This document shows, piece after piece, positions 24,319-33,152 of a stretch of DNA of 64,000 nucleotides. Positions within the stretch are counted from its first letter, which is position 1. Each line of letters begins with the position of its first letter. The notes below the pieces were generated by a model. The model was given only the letters and a program-made list of their open reading frames with translations, was not told the DNA's origin and searched no databases. Source of the DNA: Pseudomonadota bacterium (GTDB taxonomy: Bacteria > Pseudomonadota > Gammaproteobacteria > Steroidobacterales > Steroidobacteraceae); contig JAFEDS010000006.1 of assembly GCA_018241505.1 (NCBI GenBank), positions 151,977 to 215,976 of the forward strand, in the 5' to 3' direction. Both the position numbers and the translations under genes were made by a program.

Positions 24319-26592
24319 TCAGGTCTTCATCGCCTTTGCTGCCGCGAGATCAAACGGAAGCTTGCGCAAATGAATGCCCGTCGCCGCGCGCACCGCGTTG
24401 GCTACGGCCGGCGCGATCGGCGGCGTTCCCGGTTCACCCACGCCCGAGGGCGCGTTCGTGGACGGGATGATGTGAATCTCAATGATCCGCGGCATCTCGT
24501 TGATGCGCAACACGCGGTACTGGTGGAAGTTGGTTTGATCCACGCGGCCATCGGTCAGGGAGATCTTGCCGTAGAGAGCGGCTGATAGCCCGTAGCCGAT
24601 GCCACTTTGCATCTGAGCGCGGACAACGTCCGGAGTCACTGCAATTCCACAATCGACGGCCGTCACGACTCGATCGACTTTGACCGAGCCATCCGTCACG
24701 GTGACCTCCGCAACGTGCGCGACGACGGAGCCAAACGATTCGTGGACCGCGATACCGCGGCCGCGGAACGCGCCATTGGCGGTTTTGCCTGTCGGGAAGG
24801 GTTTATCCCAACCGGCCTTTTCCGCGGCCAGTTTCAACACAGACGCGCTGCGCGGATTCTTTTCCAACAAGGACAAGCGGTAGGCCACCGGATCCTTGCC
24901 GGCCGCGGCGGCCAGCTCATCAATCACCACTTCCTTCACAAAGGCCGTGTGAGTGTGCCCCACGGAGCGCCACCACAAGATCGGCACGCCCACCTTGGCT
25001 TGCGCCCAGGTCACATGGGCATGTGGAACATCGTATGCTTCCGTGGTTCCCCCTTCGACTGAAGTCGGGTCGACGCCGTCCTTCATCATGCCGGCAAACG
25101 CAGTTCCCGCCACAATCGACTGATTCACCACATCCTGTTTGAAGGCAACCAGCTTGCCATCCTGGCTCAAACCCGCCTGCACGCGATGATAGGTCGCCGG
25201 ACGATAGCGGCCGCCCGTGATGTCATCCTCACGGGTCCAGATCAACTTCACGGGATAATTGCCACCGGTCGCCTTGGCAATGCCGACCACTTCCACTATG
25301 TAGTCGGATTCAACGTTGGCCCGACGGCCGAACGTGCCGCCCGCTGCCAGCGTGTTGATGGTGACCTGGTCGGGCCTGAGTCCCGCGGCCTGCGCCGCAT
25401 TGGCCTGGTCGACCGTCTGGAACTGACAACCCGCCCAGATTTCACACTTGCCGGGACTCAGCTTCGCGGCTGCCGTCAGTGGCTCCATGGGCGCATGCGC
25501 GAGGTACGGAAACTCGAACTCGAAGTCGAGCACCTTGGCCGCTGTTTTCAAGGCGCCCGCGGCATCGCCCTTGTCGTCCACCTTCAGGGCGGTACTGCCG
25601 CCACTCAACCGGCGATATTCCTTGAACAGTGTGTCTGTCCCACGCTTCTCCGCGCCGGACTCGTCCCAGGTTACTTTCAATGCCTCGCGGCCTTTCTTCG
25701 CCGACCAGGTGTCGCGGGCCACAACCGCCACGCCGCGGGGAATCTGGACAACATCGACGACGCCCGGCACGGCTTTCGCCGCCGTGGAGTCAATGGATTG
25801 GACCTTTGCACCGAATCGCGGCGGCCGCAGCACCATGGCCGTCATCATGTCGGGGAGCATCACGTCAATGGCAAAAGTCTGTGTGCCCGTCGACTTGGAA
25901 TGGCTGTCGAGGCGCGGCAGGCGCTTCTCGCTGCCAATGAGCTTGAACTGGCCGGGGTCCTTGAGCTTCACATCCTTGGGAATGGGCAGCTTGCCGGCGG
26001 CAGCGGCCAGCTCACCGAAGCTCGCCTTCTTGCCCGAGCTGTGCGCAACCACGCCTTCGCTGACAGTGATTTCGGCAGCAGGCACTTTCCACCGATTGGC
26101 CGCCGCCTGAACCAACATCGCGCGCGCGTACGCACCCGCATGCCGCAATTGATCCCAGGAGTTGGCCATCGACGTCGATCCGCCGGTGCCTTGCACGTTT
26201 CCCTTCGGGCCGAACGCGAAATTGCCGTACGTTGGAACCTGCGCCGGTGAGCTCTCGGCCCGCATCTGGCTCCAGGAAGCATCCAACTCTTCCGCCACGA
26301 CAGCGGGCAAGCCGGTCCAAACGCCCTGGCCGGCTTCAACATGTTTGCAGATAACGGTGACTGTGTTGTCCGGATCGATTCGTACGAACGGCGTTGAATA
26401 ATCGCCTGGCGTGCCCTCGACGCCGAGCACGGTCAAACCGTTCTTGCCGGCCGCGGGGACGACTATTCCGAGCGTCAACCCCGAGCCGGCGATGCTGGTG
26501 AATTTGAGGAAGTCGCGCCGGCTGACATTGCGAACCAGACGGGCCAACGGCGGCCAGGCCGCCAGGGAGTCTTCTATGTTGGGCAAGTGCAT
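24319..26592 (-). CDS. Molybdopterin-binding large subunit of a xanthine dehydrogenase-family hydroxylase (IorB-like)
   Basis: Catalytic subunit of a two-component molybdenum hydroxylase. It is 757 aa with a Tat signal (SRRDFLKF, about 24-31), as in isoquinoline 1-oxidoreductase IorB and related periplasmic aldehyde or N-heterocycle oxidases. The C-terminal [12 protein letters not shown] holds the expected catalytic Glu, and [13 protein letters not shown] and [13 protein letters not shown] match molybdopterin-binding segments. It is encoded 9 nt after its 2Fe-2S subunit. A c-type cytochrome subunit is not present. Substrate is unknown. Confidence 0.9.
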   Translation of the reverse strand: MHLPNIEDSLAAWPPLARLVRNVSRRDFLKFTSIAGSGLTLGIVVPAAGKNGLTVLGVEGTPGDYSTPFVRIDPDNTVTVICKHVEAGQGVWTGLPAVVAEELDASWSQMRAESSPAQVPTYGNFAFGPKGNVQGTGGSTSMANSWDQLRHAGAYARAMLVQAAANRWKVPAAEITVSEGVVAHSSGKKASFGELAAAAGKLPIPKDVKLKDPGQFKLIGSEKRLPRLDSHSKSTGTQTFAIDVMLPDMMTAMVLRPPRFGAKVQSIDSTAAKAVPGVVDVVQIPRGVAVVARDTWSAKKGREALKVTWDESGAEKRGTDTLFKEYRRLSGGSTALKVDDKGDAAGALKTAAKVLDFEFEFPYLAHAPMEPLTAAAKLSPGKCEIWAGCQFQTVDQANAAQAAGLRPDQVTINTLAAGGTFGRRANVESDYIVEVVGIAKATGGNYPVKLIWTREDDITGGRYRPATYHRVQAGLSQDGKLVAFKQDVVNQSIVAGTAFAGMMKDGVDPTSVEGGTTEAYDVPHAHVTWAQAKVGVPILWWRSVGHTHTAFVKEVVIDELAAAAGKDPVAYRLSLLEKNPRSASVLKLAAEKAGWDKPFPTGKTANGAFRGRGIAVHESFGSVVAHVAEVTVTDGSVKVDRVVTAVDCGIAVTPDVVRAQMQSGIGYGLSAALYGKISLTDGRVDQTNFHQYRVLRINEMPRIIEIHIIPSTNAPSGVGEPGTPPIAPAVANAVRAATGIHLRKLPFDLAAAKAMKT

Positions 26593-26601
26593 GACGTCCC
26601 C

Positions 26602-27069
26602 TCAGGCCTTGGCCGGCAGTGCCTCGGCCGCCTTGTGTATCGCCGCGCGGATGCGCACGTAAGTCGCGCATCGACAGATGTTCCCTGACATGGCCGCGTC
26701 GATATCCGCATCCGTCGGCTTGGAGTTGGCCGTGAGCAACGCGGAGGCGGACATGATCTGGCCGCTCTGACAGTAACCACATTGCGGCACGTCGAGGCCG
26801 ACCCACGCATCCTGAATCGCCTTGCCCGCAGGGCCCGACAACCCTTCGATGGTCGTGACGGATTTACCCGCCGTGGCCGAAATCGGAGTCACACAGGACC
26901 GCGTCGGCTGCCCGTCAATGTGCACGGTACAGGCACCACACAAAGCCATCCCGCACCCGAACTTGGTGCCCGTGAGCTTCAGGTGATCCCGAAGAGCCCA
27001 CAACAACGGCATCTCGGGATCGACATCCAGCTCCTGCGGCTGATTGTTCACTGTCAATTTGATGGCCAT
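26602..27069 (-). CDS. 2Fe-2S small subunit of molybdenum hydroxylase (IorA-like)
   Basis: A 155-aa electron-transfer subunit with two 2Fe-2S clusters. The N-terminal plant-ferredoxin type cluster uses Cys39, Cys44, Cys47 and Cys59. The C-terminal all-helical cluster uses Cys97, Cys100 (CGYCQSGQ), Cys132 and Cys134 (CRC). There is no signal peptide, so it is probably exported by hitchhiking on the Tat signal of the large subunit. It is the first gene of the hydroxylase-pyrD-LOG run. Confidence 0.93.
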   Translation of the reverse strand: MAIKLTVNNQPQELDVDPEMPLLWALRDHLKLTGTKFGCGMALCGACTVHIDGQPTRSCVTPISATAGKSVTTIEGLSGPAGKAIQDAWVGLDVPQCGYCQSGQIMSASALLTANSKPTDADIDAAMSGNICRCATYVRIRAAIHKAAEALPAKA

Positions 27070-27105
27070 GCGGCGCAGCTCCTGGGATTTAGCTGAAGGG
27101 GGACA

Positions 27106-29139
27106 TTATCGCTTGTAGCGCTCGAACCAGGCCAGAATGGCGCTGGCCTTGGCGGCGGACTGCGATGGTCGCGCCGCCAGCCCGCCATGGGAAGCCCCGG
27201 GCACTTTTACCAGCGCGGTCGGCACTCCCCGAAGCTGAAGCGCGGCGTAATACTGCTCGGAATCACTGACCGGCGTCCGGTAGTCCTCGCCGCCGACCAC
27301 CACAAGGGTGGGGGTCGTGACATTGCCCACCAGCGCCAGGGGTGAATGCTTCCAGTAGGTTTCCGGATCCTCCCATGGCTGCTTGCCGAACCAGTACTTG
27401 GGGACATAGGTCGAGATATCCGTGGTCAGTGCAAAGCTGCCCCAGTTGATGACCGGTTTCTGGGTCGCGGCTGCCTTGAAGCGGTGGGTTTTACCGACGA
27501 TCCATGCGGTCAATACGCCACCGCCGGAGCCCCCGGTCACAAAAAGCTGGTCGGGATTGACCGAGCCCTTGGCAATCGCCGCATCGACCGCGCTCATGAG
27601 GTCGTCGTAATCGTGGCTGGGATAGTCGTGCAGAATGAAGTTGGCGAATTCCTCGCCGTACGAGGTCGAGCCCCTGGGGTTGGTATACAACACCAGGTAG
27701 CCCGCCGCGGCATATAGCTGGTCGTCGGTGGAGAAGGTCGGGCCGTAGCTCGCATAGGGACCGCCGTGGATTTCGAGTATCAGCGGATACTTCCTGCCGG
27801 GGTCAAAATTGGGCGGCGTGACCAGCCAGGCACCGATGGGCCGCTTGTCCACTGATGAGCTGACCGCGAGCGGCTCCACTTTCCCCAACTTCCGGACAGC
27901 GAACAGGTCGTCGTTGAGGCGGGTCAAACGGGTTACGCGATTCCCGCGCGCAATTGCCAGATCCGCCGGATGATCCGGCGCGCCACTGGTGAAAGCCACG
28001 ATGCCGTTGGAAGAAACGCTGAACTCGCCTCCCGAGTAGGGGCGATCCAACTGGGATCCAGCCAACCCATCCGCCAGCTTCTGCAGATGGCCGTCGAGTG
28101 TCAGGCGCGCCACGCGCGTGATCCCCTCGTCGGTGTATTGAATAAACAGGCTGCGACTGTCGGATGCCCACTCAGCTTTGTCGACGCTCCGATCCAGAGA
28201 GTCGCTGATGGAGTGATCGTTGCTCCCATCGCGATCCATTACATGGACACGGACATTCTGATAGCCGAGGAATTTGTCATCAAAGGCAAGGAAGGCAATC
28301 TTTTTGCCGTCGGGGGACACACTCGGCGACTTGTCAGGCCCGACGCGATGAGTCAGAGGCGTGACAACCGCATCCGCTACCCCAACCTGGTAGATTTGAG
28401 TTGTAACCGACTCTCGCTGCCAACCTTCAGTGCGATTGCCGCTCAACAGGATGCTTTTTCCATCGGGTGTCCAGGCGAGCGGGCCGCCTTCATTGAAGGC
28501 ACCGAAGGTGAGCTGGCGTGGAAAACCGCCTTCCGCGGAAACAACAAAGGCATGAGTGTAGCCCGGCTTCAGATAGCCTTCGCCGTCGGCACGGTATTTG
28601 ACATCCGTGATGACTGTGAGTGGCTCAGCCCAATTGGCACCTTCCGGCCGCGCCGGAGCCACGCCCAGCGTCGACTTCTCATCCGACGTCATCATGACGA
28701 ACGCAATGGAGCGGCCATCCGGGGACCACTGCAGATCCTCAGGTGTTTCTGTCAGGTCGGTGATGCGAGCAGCCTGCTCCGTCTGCATCCAGCGAACAAA
28801 CAACTGCGCGTGGCTGCCATCGCTCGCAACATAGGCGAGCCGCTTGCCATCCGGCGACCAACGCGGTGAGTAACTCGACCCCGACCCGGTTCCCAACGGT
28901 GTCTGCACGCCCGTGTCAGCATCAACGAGCCAGATCGAGCGGCGCGGACGATCCGTCATGATGTCGTAGGACACCCGGACGTAAGCAATTGAGTGCCCGT
29001 CCGGGCGGATTTGCGGATCGGTGACACATTGAAGGCTGAAGATATCTTTGCCTTCAAACGAGTGGGACGGTGAATCGGCCGGTTTGGCACCCGCGGTGCC
29101 GACGACCGCAAGGGCCACTGCTGCGTAAATGAAGCGCAT
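27106..29139 (-). CDS. Exported S9-family prolyl oligopeptidase/acylaminoacyl-peptidase
   Basis: A 677-aa serine peptidase with a signal peptide (MRFIYAAVALAVVGTAGA). The N-terminal two thirds form a WD40/TolB-like beta-propeller (repeated SPRWSPDGKRLAYV and SVSPDGKKIAFL blades). The C-terminal hydrolase carries GGSGGG (nucleophile, about residue 553), VVGGEDYRTPV (Asp) and GASHGG (His). Typical members release dipeptides or acyl amino acids in the periplasm. The ATG has AGGGAG upstream. It lies 37 nt downstream... of no same-strand gene; it is upstream of the hydroxylase operon and could be read into it. Confidence 0.9.
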   Translation of the reverse strand: MRFIYAAVALAVVGTAGAKPADSPSHSFEGKDIFSLQCVTDPQIRPDGHSIAYVRVSYDIMTDRPRRSIWLVDADTGVQTPLGTGSGSSYSPRWSPDGKRLAYVASDGSHAQLFVRWMQTEQAARITDLTETPEDLQWSPDGRSIAFVMMTSDEKSTLGVAPARPEGANWAEPLTVITDVKYRADGEGYLKPGYTHAFVVSAEGGFPRQLTFGAFNEGGPLAWTPDGKSILLSGNRTEGWQRESVTTQIYQVGVADAVVTPLTHRVGPDKSPSVSPDGKKIAFLAFDDKFLGYQNVRVHVMDRDGSNDHSISDSLDRSVDKAEWASDSRSLFIQYTDEGITRVARLTLDGHLQKLADGLAGSQLDRPYSGGEFSVSSNGIVAFTSGAPDHPADLAIARGNRVTRLTRLNDDLFAVRKLGKVEPLAVSSSVDKRPIGAWLVTPPNFDPGRKYPLILEIHGGPYASYGPTFSTDDQLYAAAGYLVLYTNPRGSTSYGEEFANFILHDYPSHDYDDLMSAVDAAIAKGSVNPDQLFVTGGSGGGVLTAWIVGKTHRFKAAATQKPVINWGSFALTTDISTYVPKYWFGKQPWEDPETYWKHSPLALVGNVTTPTLVVVGGEDYRTPVSDSEQYYAALQLRGVPTALVKVPGASHGGLAARPSQSAAKASAILAWFERYKR

Positions 29140-29236
29140 GAAAACTCCCTGAAGCTCGTAAAGAGCATGAGCGGGAGTATATTATTTATTGGCGCGGCAC
29201 TGGCCGCGCGGAGACCGGGTCCTTTTCCGCCCCCCG

Positions 29237-29941
29237 TTAGGTCGCCGCTTCCGCCATCACCTGTCCGAAGCGCCTCTGCCGACCATGGTAGTAGTCGAGC
29301 GCCGCATGGAAGCCCGCCGCATCGAAGTCAGGCCACATGCAGTCAGCAAAATAAAGCTCGGCGTAGGCGGACTGCCACAATAGAAAATCGCTCAGGCGCC
29401 GTTCCGCTCCCGTGCGAATGAGCAAGTCGACAGCGCCGGCGGCCGCCCCCGAGTGGTCCACCTGGTCCAGCAATTCCTGGAACCGCGCCGCATCCACCCC
29501 GGTTTCCATGCCGGCGAGGCGCGCCGCCTCGAGAATGCTGTGCTGGGCGGAATAGTCGACGGCAATGCGCAGATGCATGCCCGCACAACCGGCGGTGAGC
29601 TGCTCGCTCTGCTCGATCGCGCGCACCAGGCTCGGAGTGAGGCGGTCGCGGCGGCCGATGAAGTTGATGCGGATCGACTGTTCGATACAACGCCGCGTTT
29701 CGGTCGTCAGGTAACGGCGCAGCAGGCCCATCAGAGCCGTGACTTCAGCACCCGGCCGCCGCCAGTTGTCCGACGAGAACGCGTACAGAGTAAGAACGCG
29801 GACGTGGGCGCGCGCCGCGGTTTCGACAATCTCATTGACGGCCTTGGCGCCTTCAACATGACCAGCCGTACGCGGCAGCCCGCGTCGCTGAGCCCAGCGG
29901 CCGTTGCCGTCCATGATGATGCCAACATGGGGTTTTTGCAT
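29237..29941 (-). CDS. Cis-prenyltransferase (undecaprenyl diphosphate synthase family), probable paralogue
   Basis: Condenses isopentenyl diphosphate with an allylic diphosphate in cis to make a polyprenyl carrier. It is 234 aa from the ATG at 29939-29941. Motifs are IMDGNGRWAQRRG (catalytic Asp11), YAFSSDNWRRP and RTGAERRLSDFLLWQSAY. The usual RTGGE reads RTGAE here. The gene is not in the usual uppS-cdsA-dxr-bamA context, so I suspect a second copy. Its upstream gap carries a motif shared with the neighbouring winged-helix operon. Product chain length cannot be inferred. Confidence 0.85.
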   Translation of the reverse strand: MQKPHVGIIMDGNGRWAQRRGLPRTAGHVEGAKAVNEIVETAARAHVRVLTLYAFSSDNWRRPGAEVTALMGLLRRYLTTETRRCIEQSIRINFIGRRDRLTPSLVRAIEQSEQLTAGCAGMHLRIAVDYSAQHSILEAARLAGMETGVDAARFQELLDQVDHSGAAAGAVDLLIRTGAERRLSDFLLWQSAYAELYFADCMWPDFDAAGFHAALDYYHGRQRRFGQVMAEAAT

Positions 29942-29950
29942 TGACAATTA

Positions 29951-29965
29951 CTTTGCTTTACAGAG
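29951..29965. promoter_or_regulatory. Operator-like element shared with 31077-31091
   Basis: CTTTGCTTTACAGAG lies 10 bp upstream of the cis-prenyltransferase start. It differs at only two positions from CTTTGCATTGCAGAG upstream of the membrane-protein/regulator pair. Their common form is an imperfect CTTTGC-N3-GCAGAG-like palindrome, consistent with a dimeric winged-helix regulator binding both sites. Confidence 0.45.
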
Positions 29966-29998
29966 TTATTAGACGCACAGACAAGGCGTTTTCATTAT

Positions 29999-30400
29999 TC
30001 AGGCCCTGCGCGTCGCCTTGATGACAGCCTCGATGTGCTCGAGGTAGCGATGTAGTGCTTTGCGGCCGACCTGGGTCAGACGATACTCGGATTTCGGGCG
30101 GCGGCCCTCGAACGACTTGGAACAGTCGATGTAGCCGGCCTCTTCCAGCTTGCGGGCATGGGCGCTCAGGTTACCGTCACTCACCTTGAACAGCGCCTTC
30201 AACTCATTGAAGGTGAGCTGCTCATTGACGGCGAGGGCACTCATGATGCCCAGACGCACGCGCTCATACACCAGCCGGTCGAAGCGGGCGTCCTCGGCGG
30301 TGTTGGGCGGAATCGGGACGGCCACCGGTTTGTGGGCGGCAAGCGCCGCGTCATCGCGGGTCACGGGCGGAGGTTTGTGCGTAGCCGCTTTACTCGACAC
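29999..30400 (-). CDS. Winged-helix transcriptional regulator (MarR/HTH_34-like)
   Basis: A regulator of about 133 aa. An Ala/Pro-rich N-terminal tail precedes a winged helix in about residues 50-130 (GIMSALAVNEQLTFNELKAL, then VSDGNLSAHARKLEEAGYI and the wing RRPKSEYRLTQVG). The fold resembles the small transcriptional regulators of the PF13601 type. The start is either GTG 30398-30400 or TTG 30413-30415; both overlap the upstream membrane protein gene. It is co-transcribed with that gene and followed 57 nt later by the cis-prenyltransferase. Confidence 0.8.
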   Translation of the reverse strand: MSSKAATHKPPPVTRDDAALAAHKPVAVPIPPNTAEDARFDRLVYERVRLGIMSALAVNEQLTFNELKALFKVSDGNLSAHARKLEEAGYIDCSKSFEGRRPKSEYRLTQVGRKALHRYLEHIEAVIKATRRA

Positions 30401-31004
30401 GATCGGTCCGTCCAATCAGGATTCCGAACAACAGGTGCAACACACCGAAACCCATCCCCAACGCGAGGTTGTGCCAGCGCGGCGGTAATTGAAAGGCAAT
30501 CACACCACACACCACAAACAACCCGCCCATCATGGCAATGAGGCGCACCATCGCCGCGTTGGTCATCATGCTGGCCGACAGGACGGCGCAGCCATACAAC
30601 ACCAGCCACGCGCCCGGAATCAGCGAGCTCAGCCCCGCGTCCCACAGCACCACCGTCAACACCGCGCCCGCCAGGAGTGAGGGGCACAGTGATAACACGA
30701 ACTTCCGGGCCGGCCCGCGGTAGAGCATTCCGCGCGCCGGTTGCCGCGAATGGCGCGCAATGAACAGTACGCCGCTTGCCGCCGCCGCCATTGCGGCAAT
30801 CAGCCAGATCTCGAGCCAGTAGGCGGCGAATCCCGGCACCGACGCAACCAACGTCGCGACGAGTCCCACCACGCCCATGGCGATTCCCGCGATGCCCGGC
30901 ACCGCAAAGGCGCCAGCCGCCTCAATCGAGGCACGGATATAGTTCAGTGTTCCGAGAGCGTGACTGTCGATTGCAACAGTATTGTTCGATCTTGGGTTGC
31001 TCAC
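30390..31004 (-). CDS. Six-helix membrane protein paired with winged-helix regulator
   Basis: A 204-aa integral membrane protein. Hydrophobic segments are visible at about residues 30-55, 62-82, 105-124, 128-147, 152-170 and 176-196. The GTG start at 31002-31004 is preceded by GCGGGG. The 3' end overlaps the regulator gene. No characterised family is recognised. Close pairing with a regulator and a cis-prenyltransferase suggests a membrane or lipid-carrier role, but that is guesswork. Confidence 0.7.
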   Translation of the reverse strand: MSNPRSNNTVAIDSHALGTLNYIRASIEAAGAFAVPGIAGIAMGVVGLVATLVASVPGFAAYWLEIWLIAAMAAAASGVLFIARHSRQPARGMLYRGPARKFVLSLCPSLLAGAVLTVVLWDAGLSSLIPGAWLVLYGCAVLSASMMTNAAMVRLIAMMGGLFVVCGVIAFQLPPRWHNLALGMGFGVLHLLFGILIGRTDRVE

Positions 31005-31310
31005 ATCGGCCCCGCGCCCGTGTCGTTGTAGGCGAGAGGTGTGACTTTAGGGGTTGCACGGCTGAAGCGTCAAGTACTTTGCATTGCAGAGCTAACCTTA
31101 TGGCCCGGATCGCTGGAACAGGACCGTCAGCGTCCGTTCCTGAGCGAAAGATGAAAGTGCATTTGACATAGGCCGGCACCACGGACGCAATCAACTTCAA
31201 GTTGTCAAAGTGGGAGGCGCCGAATGTCAGGAGTGAGAATGCAAATCCGCCGCCTGACAAGACCCAAGACTCTCCCCAAGCGGCGCCAGTTGAGTTCAGT
31301 ATAGGCGCCT
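31005..31310. other. Divergent intergenic region before the ECF sigma gene
   Basis: About 306 bp between the divergent membrane-protein gene and the ECF sigma gene. It holds the operator-like element at 31077-31091. I see no recognisable gene and no TGTCGA-type promoter inside it for the sigma gene. Confidence 0.5.
31077..31091. promoter_or_regulatory. Operator-like palindrome upstream of membrane protein/regulator operon
   Basis: CTTTGCATTGCAGAG is an imperfect palindrome (CTTTGCA-T-TGCAGAG, one mismatch) 73-87 bp upstream of the GTG of the membrane protein. It is the sister of the element at 29951-29965. The encoded winged-helix protein is the obvious candidate to bind it. Confidence 0.5.
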
Positions 31311-32561
31311 ATGGGAAAAGAGTCGTCGAGCCCGCCCCTTGGCGCGCAAGTGGCTGCGATCTACCGCTCAGAGTCGCGCGCCGTCTTTGCCACGTTGATC
31401 CGTTTGTTGGGAGATTTCGATCTCGCCGAGGAAGCGCTGCAAACGGCGTTTGCCGCCGCATTGGAGCAGTGGCCACAGGAGGGACTGCCGGCCAATCCAC
31501 GCGCGTGGCTCGTTTCCACGGGCCGATTCAAAGCGATTGATGGGTTGCGGCGGCGGGCACGACTGAGCTCCCTGAGTCTGGAATCCATCGAGCAGCTCGA
31601 AGCGACACCTGACTCGACGGAGATGGACGCGCCGGAGATAGAAGATGACCGGCTGCGGCTGATCTTTACGTGTTGTCACCCGGCATTGCCACCCGACGCG
31701 CAGGTTGCCTTGACTCTGCGAGAGGTGTGCGGCCTGACGACAGAAGAGATCGCGCGGGCTTTCCTGACGTCCGCACCAACCATCGCACAGCGCATCGTGC
31801 GCGCCAAGGCGAAAATCCGCGAGACACGCATTCCTTATGAGGTGCCCGCGCGCGCTGAGCTTCCGAACCGCTTGGACATTGTGTTGCGAGTGATCTACCT
31901 GGTGTTCAACGAGGGGTATACAACTTCGGTTGGAACCACCCTGATGCGGGCCGACCTGTCGAGCGAGGCAATCCGGCTGGGGCGCCTGTTTCTGCAACTG
32001 CTGCACGATCCGGAAGCTGAAGGGTTACTTGCGTTGATGTTGCTGCATGAATCGCGGCGGCCCGCGCGAGCGACCCCCGATGGAGAATTGATCCTGCTGG
32101 AGGATCAGGACCGCTCGTTGTGGAACCGGGAGTTGATTGAGGAAGGCATCGGTCTGGTACAACACGCGTTTGCTTCCCGGCGCCTGGGACCCTACACGGT
32201 GCAGGCGGCGATCTCGGCGTTGCACGCGGAAGCGCCAAGCAGCGCAGCGACTGACTGGTCCGAGATTATTGGCTTGTATGAGCTGCTGTTGAGGATCGAC
32301 CCTTCACCGGTGGTGGAACTGAATCGCGCCGTAGCCATTGCCATGCGTGACGGACCGGCAGCCGGACTGAGTCGGATTGAAGCCCTGCTCGCGAAGGGGG
32401 AACTGAATGACTACCCACTGGCACACTCGGCCAAAGCGGAGCTATGCCGCCGGGCCGGCCGGCTGGACCAAGCCCGGGCTGGTTTCGAGCGGGCTCTGGC
32501 CCTCACCCACCAGGAGCAACAGCGGCGGTTCCTGGAAAAGCGGCTGGCCGGCCTGCCCTAA
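31311..32561 (+). CDS. ECF42-type RNA polymerase sigma factor (YCII-associated, DUF6596)
   Basis: A 416-aa ECF sigma factor. Region 2 (LIRLLGDFDLAEEALQTAF) and region 4 (LTTEEIARAFLTSAPTIAQR) are followed by a long C-terminal extension (about 180-416, DUF6596/TPR-like, ending RRFLEKRLAGLP) that characterises the ECF42 group. No anti-sigma factor is nearby; in this group the extension is thought to regulate activity. The gene precedes a YCII/DGPF protein by 95 bp, the standard genetic link. The RBS is weak. It should direct transcription from the TGTCGA/CGAC promoter found before the YCII gene. Confidence 0.92.
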   Translation: MGKESSSPPLGAQVAAIYRSESRAVFATLIRLLGDFDLAEEALQTAFAAALEQWPQEGLPANPRAWLVSTGRFKAIDGLRRRARLSSLSLESIEQLEATPDSTEMDAPEIEDDRLRLIFTCCHPALPPDAQVALTLREVCGLTTEEIARAFLTSAPTIAQRIVRAKAKIRETRIPYEVPARAELPNRLDIVLRVIYLVFNEGYTTSVGTTLMRADLSSEAIRLGRLFLQLLHDPEAEGLLALMLLHESRRPARATPDGELILLEDQDRSLWNRELIEEGIGLVQHAFASRRLGPYTVQAAISALHAEAPSSAATDWSEIIGLYELLLRIDPSPVVELNRAVAIAMRDGPAAGLSRIEALLAKGELNDYPLAHSAKAELCRRAGRLDQARAGFERALALTHQEQQRRFLEKRLAGLP

Positions 32562-32579
32562 ATTTTTTTTTCGGGTGGC

Positions 32580-32606
32580 TGTCGATTCTCCGTTACTCCC
32601 CGCGAC
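32580..32606 (+). promoter_or_regulatory. Putative ECF42 promoter of the YCII gene
   Basis: TGTCGA (32580-32585), 17 bp, CGAC (32603-32606). This matches, from memory, the -35 TGTCGA and -10 CGA/TC elements reported for ECF42 targets. The predicted start near 32613 leaves a leader of about 44 nt to the ATG at 32657. A run of nine T (32563-32571) lies just upstream. Confidence 0.6.
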
Positions 32607-32656
32607 TATCTGCTGCAAAGGCCAGAGCCACCCCAACACCTGATCCGGAGGAAACC

Positions 32657-33055
32657 ATGAAATATTTGTGTCTCGGGTACTACGATGCCAAAAAATTCGA
32701 GCAGATGCCCGAAAGCGAGCGGAACGCCTTTTACGATGTCTGTTGCGCCTACGATGACGAGCTGCGGGCCAAGGGACATTTTTTGAGCGGAGAAGCCTTG
32801 GATAGCGGGAGCGCGACGGCGACCGTCCGCGTCCAGAACGGCAAGGTATCCGTTACCGATGGCCCCTATATTGAGACGAAAGAACAGTTGGGTGGAGTCA
32901 TGATCATGGCAGCGAAGGACCTCAATGAGGCGATTACCCTGTGGTCCAATCACCCCGCAATCCGCACCTCGACATTCGAGATCCGCCCGATTTTCGACAT
33001 GACGCCGATTGTGGAGGCGAGCCGCCAACGCCGCAAAGCCGCGGGCAAGAGCTAA
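32657..33055 (+). CDS. YCII-related (DGPF) protein
   Basis: A 132-aa protein of the YCII/DGPF group, which shares the ferredoxin-like fold of muconolactone isomerase-like domains. The hallmark reads TDGPYIETKEQLGG, with DGPY in place of DGPF. The ATG is preceded by CCGGAGGAAACC, an excellent ribosome site. It is co-localised with the ECF42 sigma gene, its probable transcriptional activator. Molecular function is unknown for the family. A strong hairpin follows 27 nt after the stop. Confidence 0.9.
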   Translation: MKYLCLGYYDAKKFEQMPESERNAFYDVCCAYDDELRAKGHFLSGEALDSGSATATVRVQNGKVSVTDGPYIETKEQLGGVMIMAAKDLNEAITLWSNHPAIRTSTFEIRPIFDMTPIVEASRQRRKAAGKS

Positions 33056-33081
33056 TTGCGAACGGTGCGTGCATGGCCCGC

Positions 33082-33112
33082 CTTTCAAGATCGCAGTTTG
33101 CGATCTTGAAAG
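33082..33112. terminator. Perfect 14-bp hairpin between convergent genes
   Basis: CTTTCAAGATCGCA (33082-33095), loop GTT, TGCGATCTTGAAAG (33099-33112). It lies between the YCII gene (+) and the DUF1989 gene (-), 27 nt and 41 nt from their stops. The + strand continues TTCCGCTTTT, moderately T-rich. It probably acts as a bidirectional transcript end. Confidence 0.6.
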
Positions 33113-33152
33113 TTCCGCTTTTCGCCCGGTCTTGCCGAGGCCGTGCGCACGG

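Noticed and set aside
30965-30990. A second TGTCGA-N16-CGAT on the + strand upstream of the ECF42 sigma gene
   Set aside because: It lies inside the start of the divergent membrane-protein gene, 320 bp from the sigma gene. Its -10 reads CGAT rather than CGAC/CGTC, and about one chance match of this kind is expected in the window.
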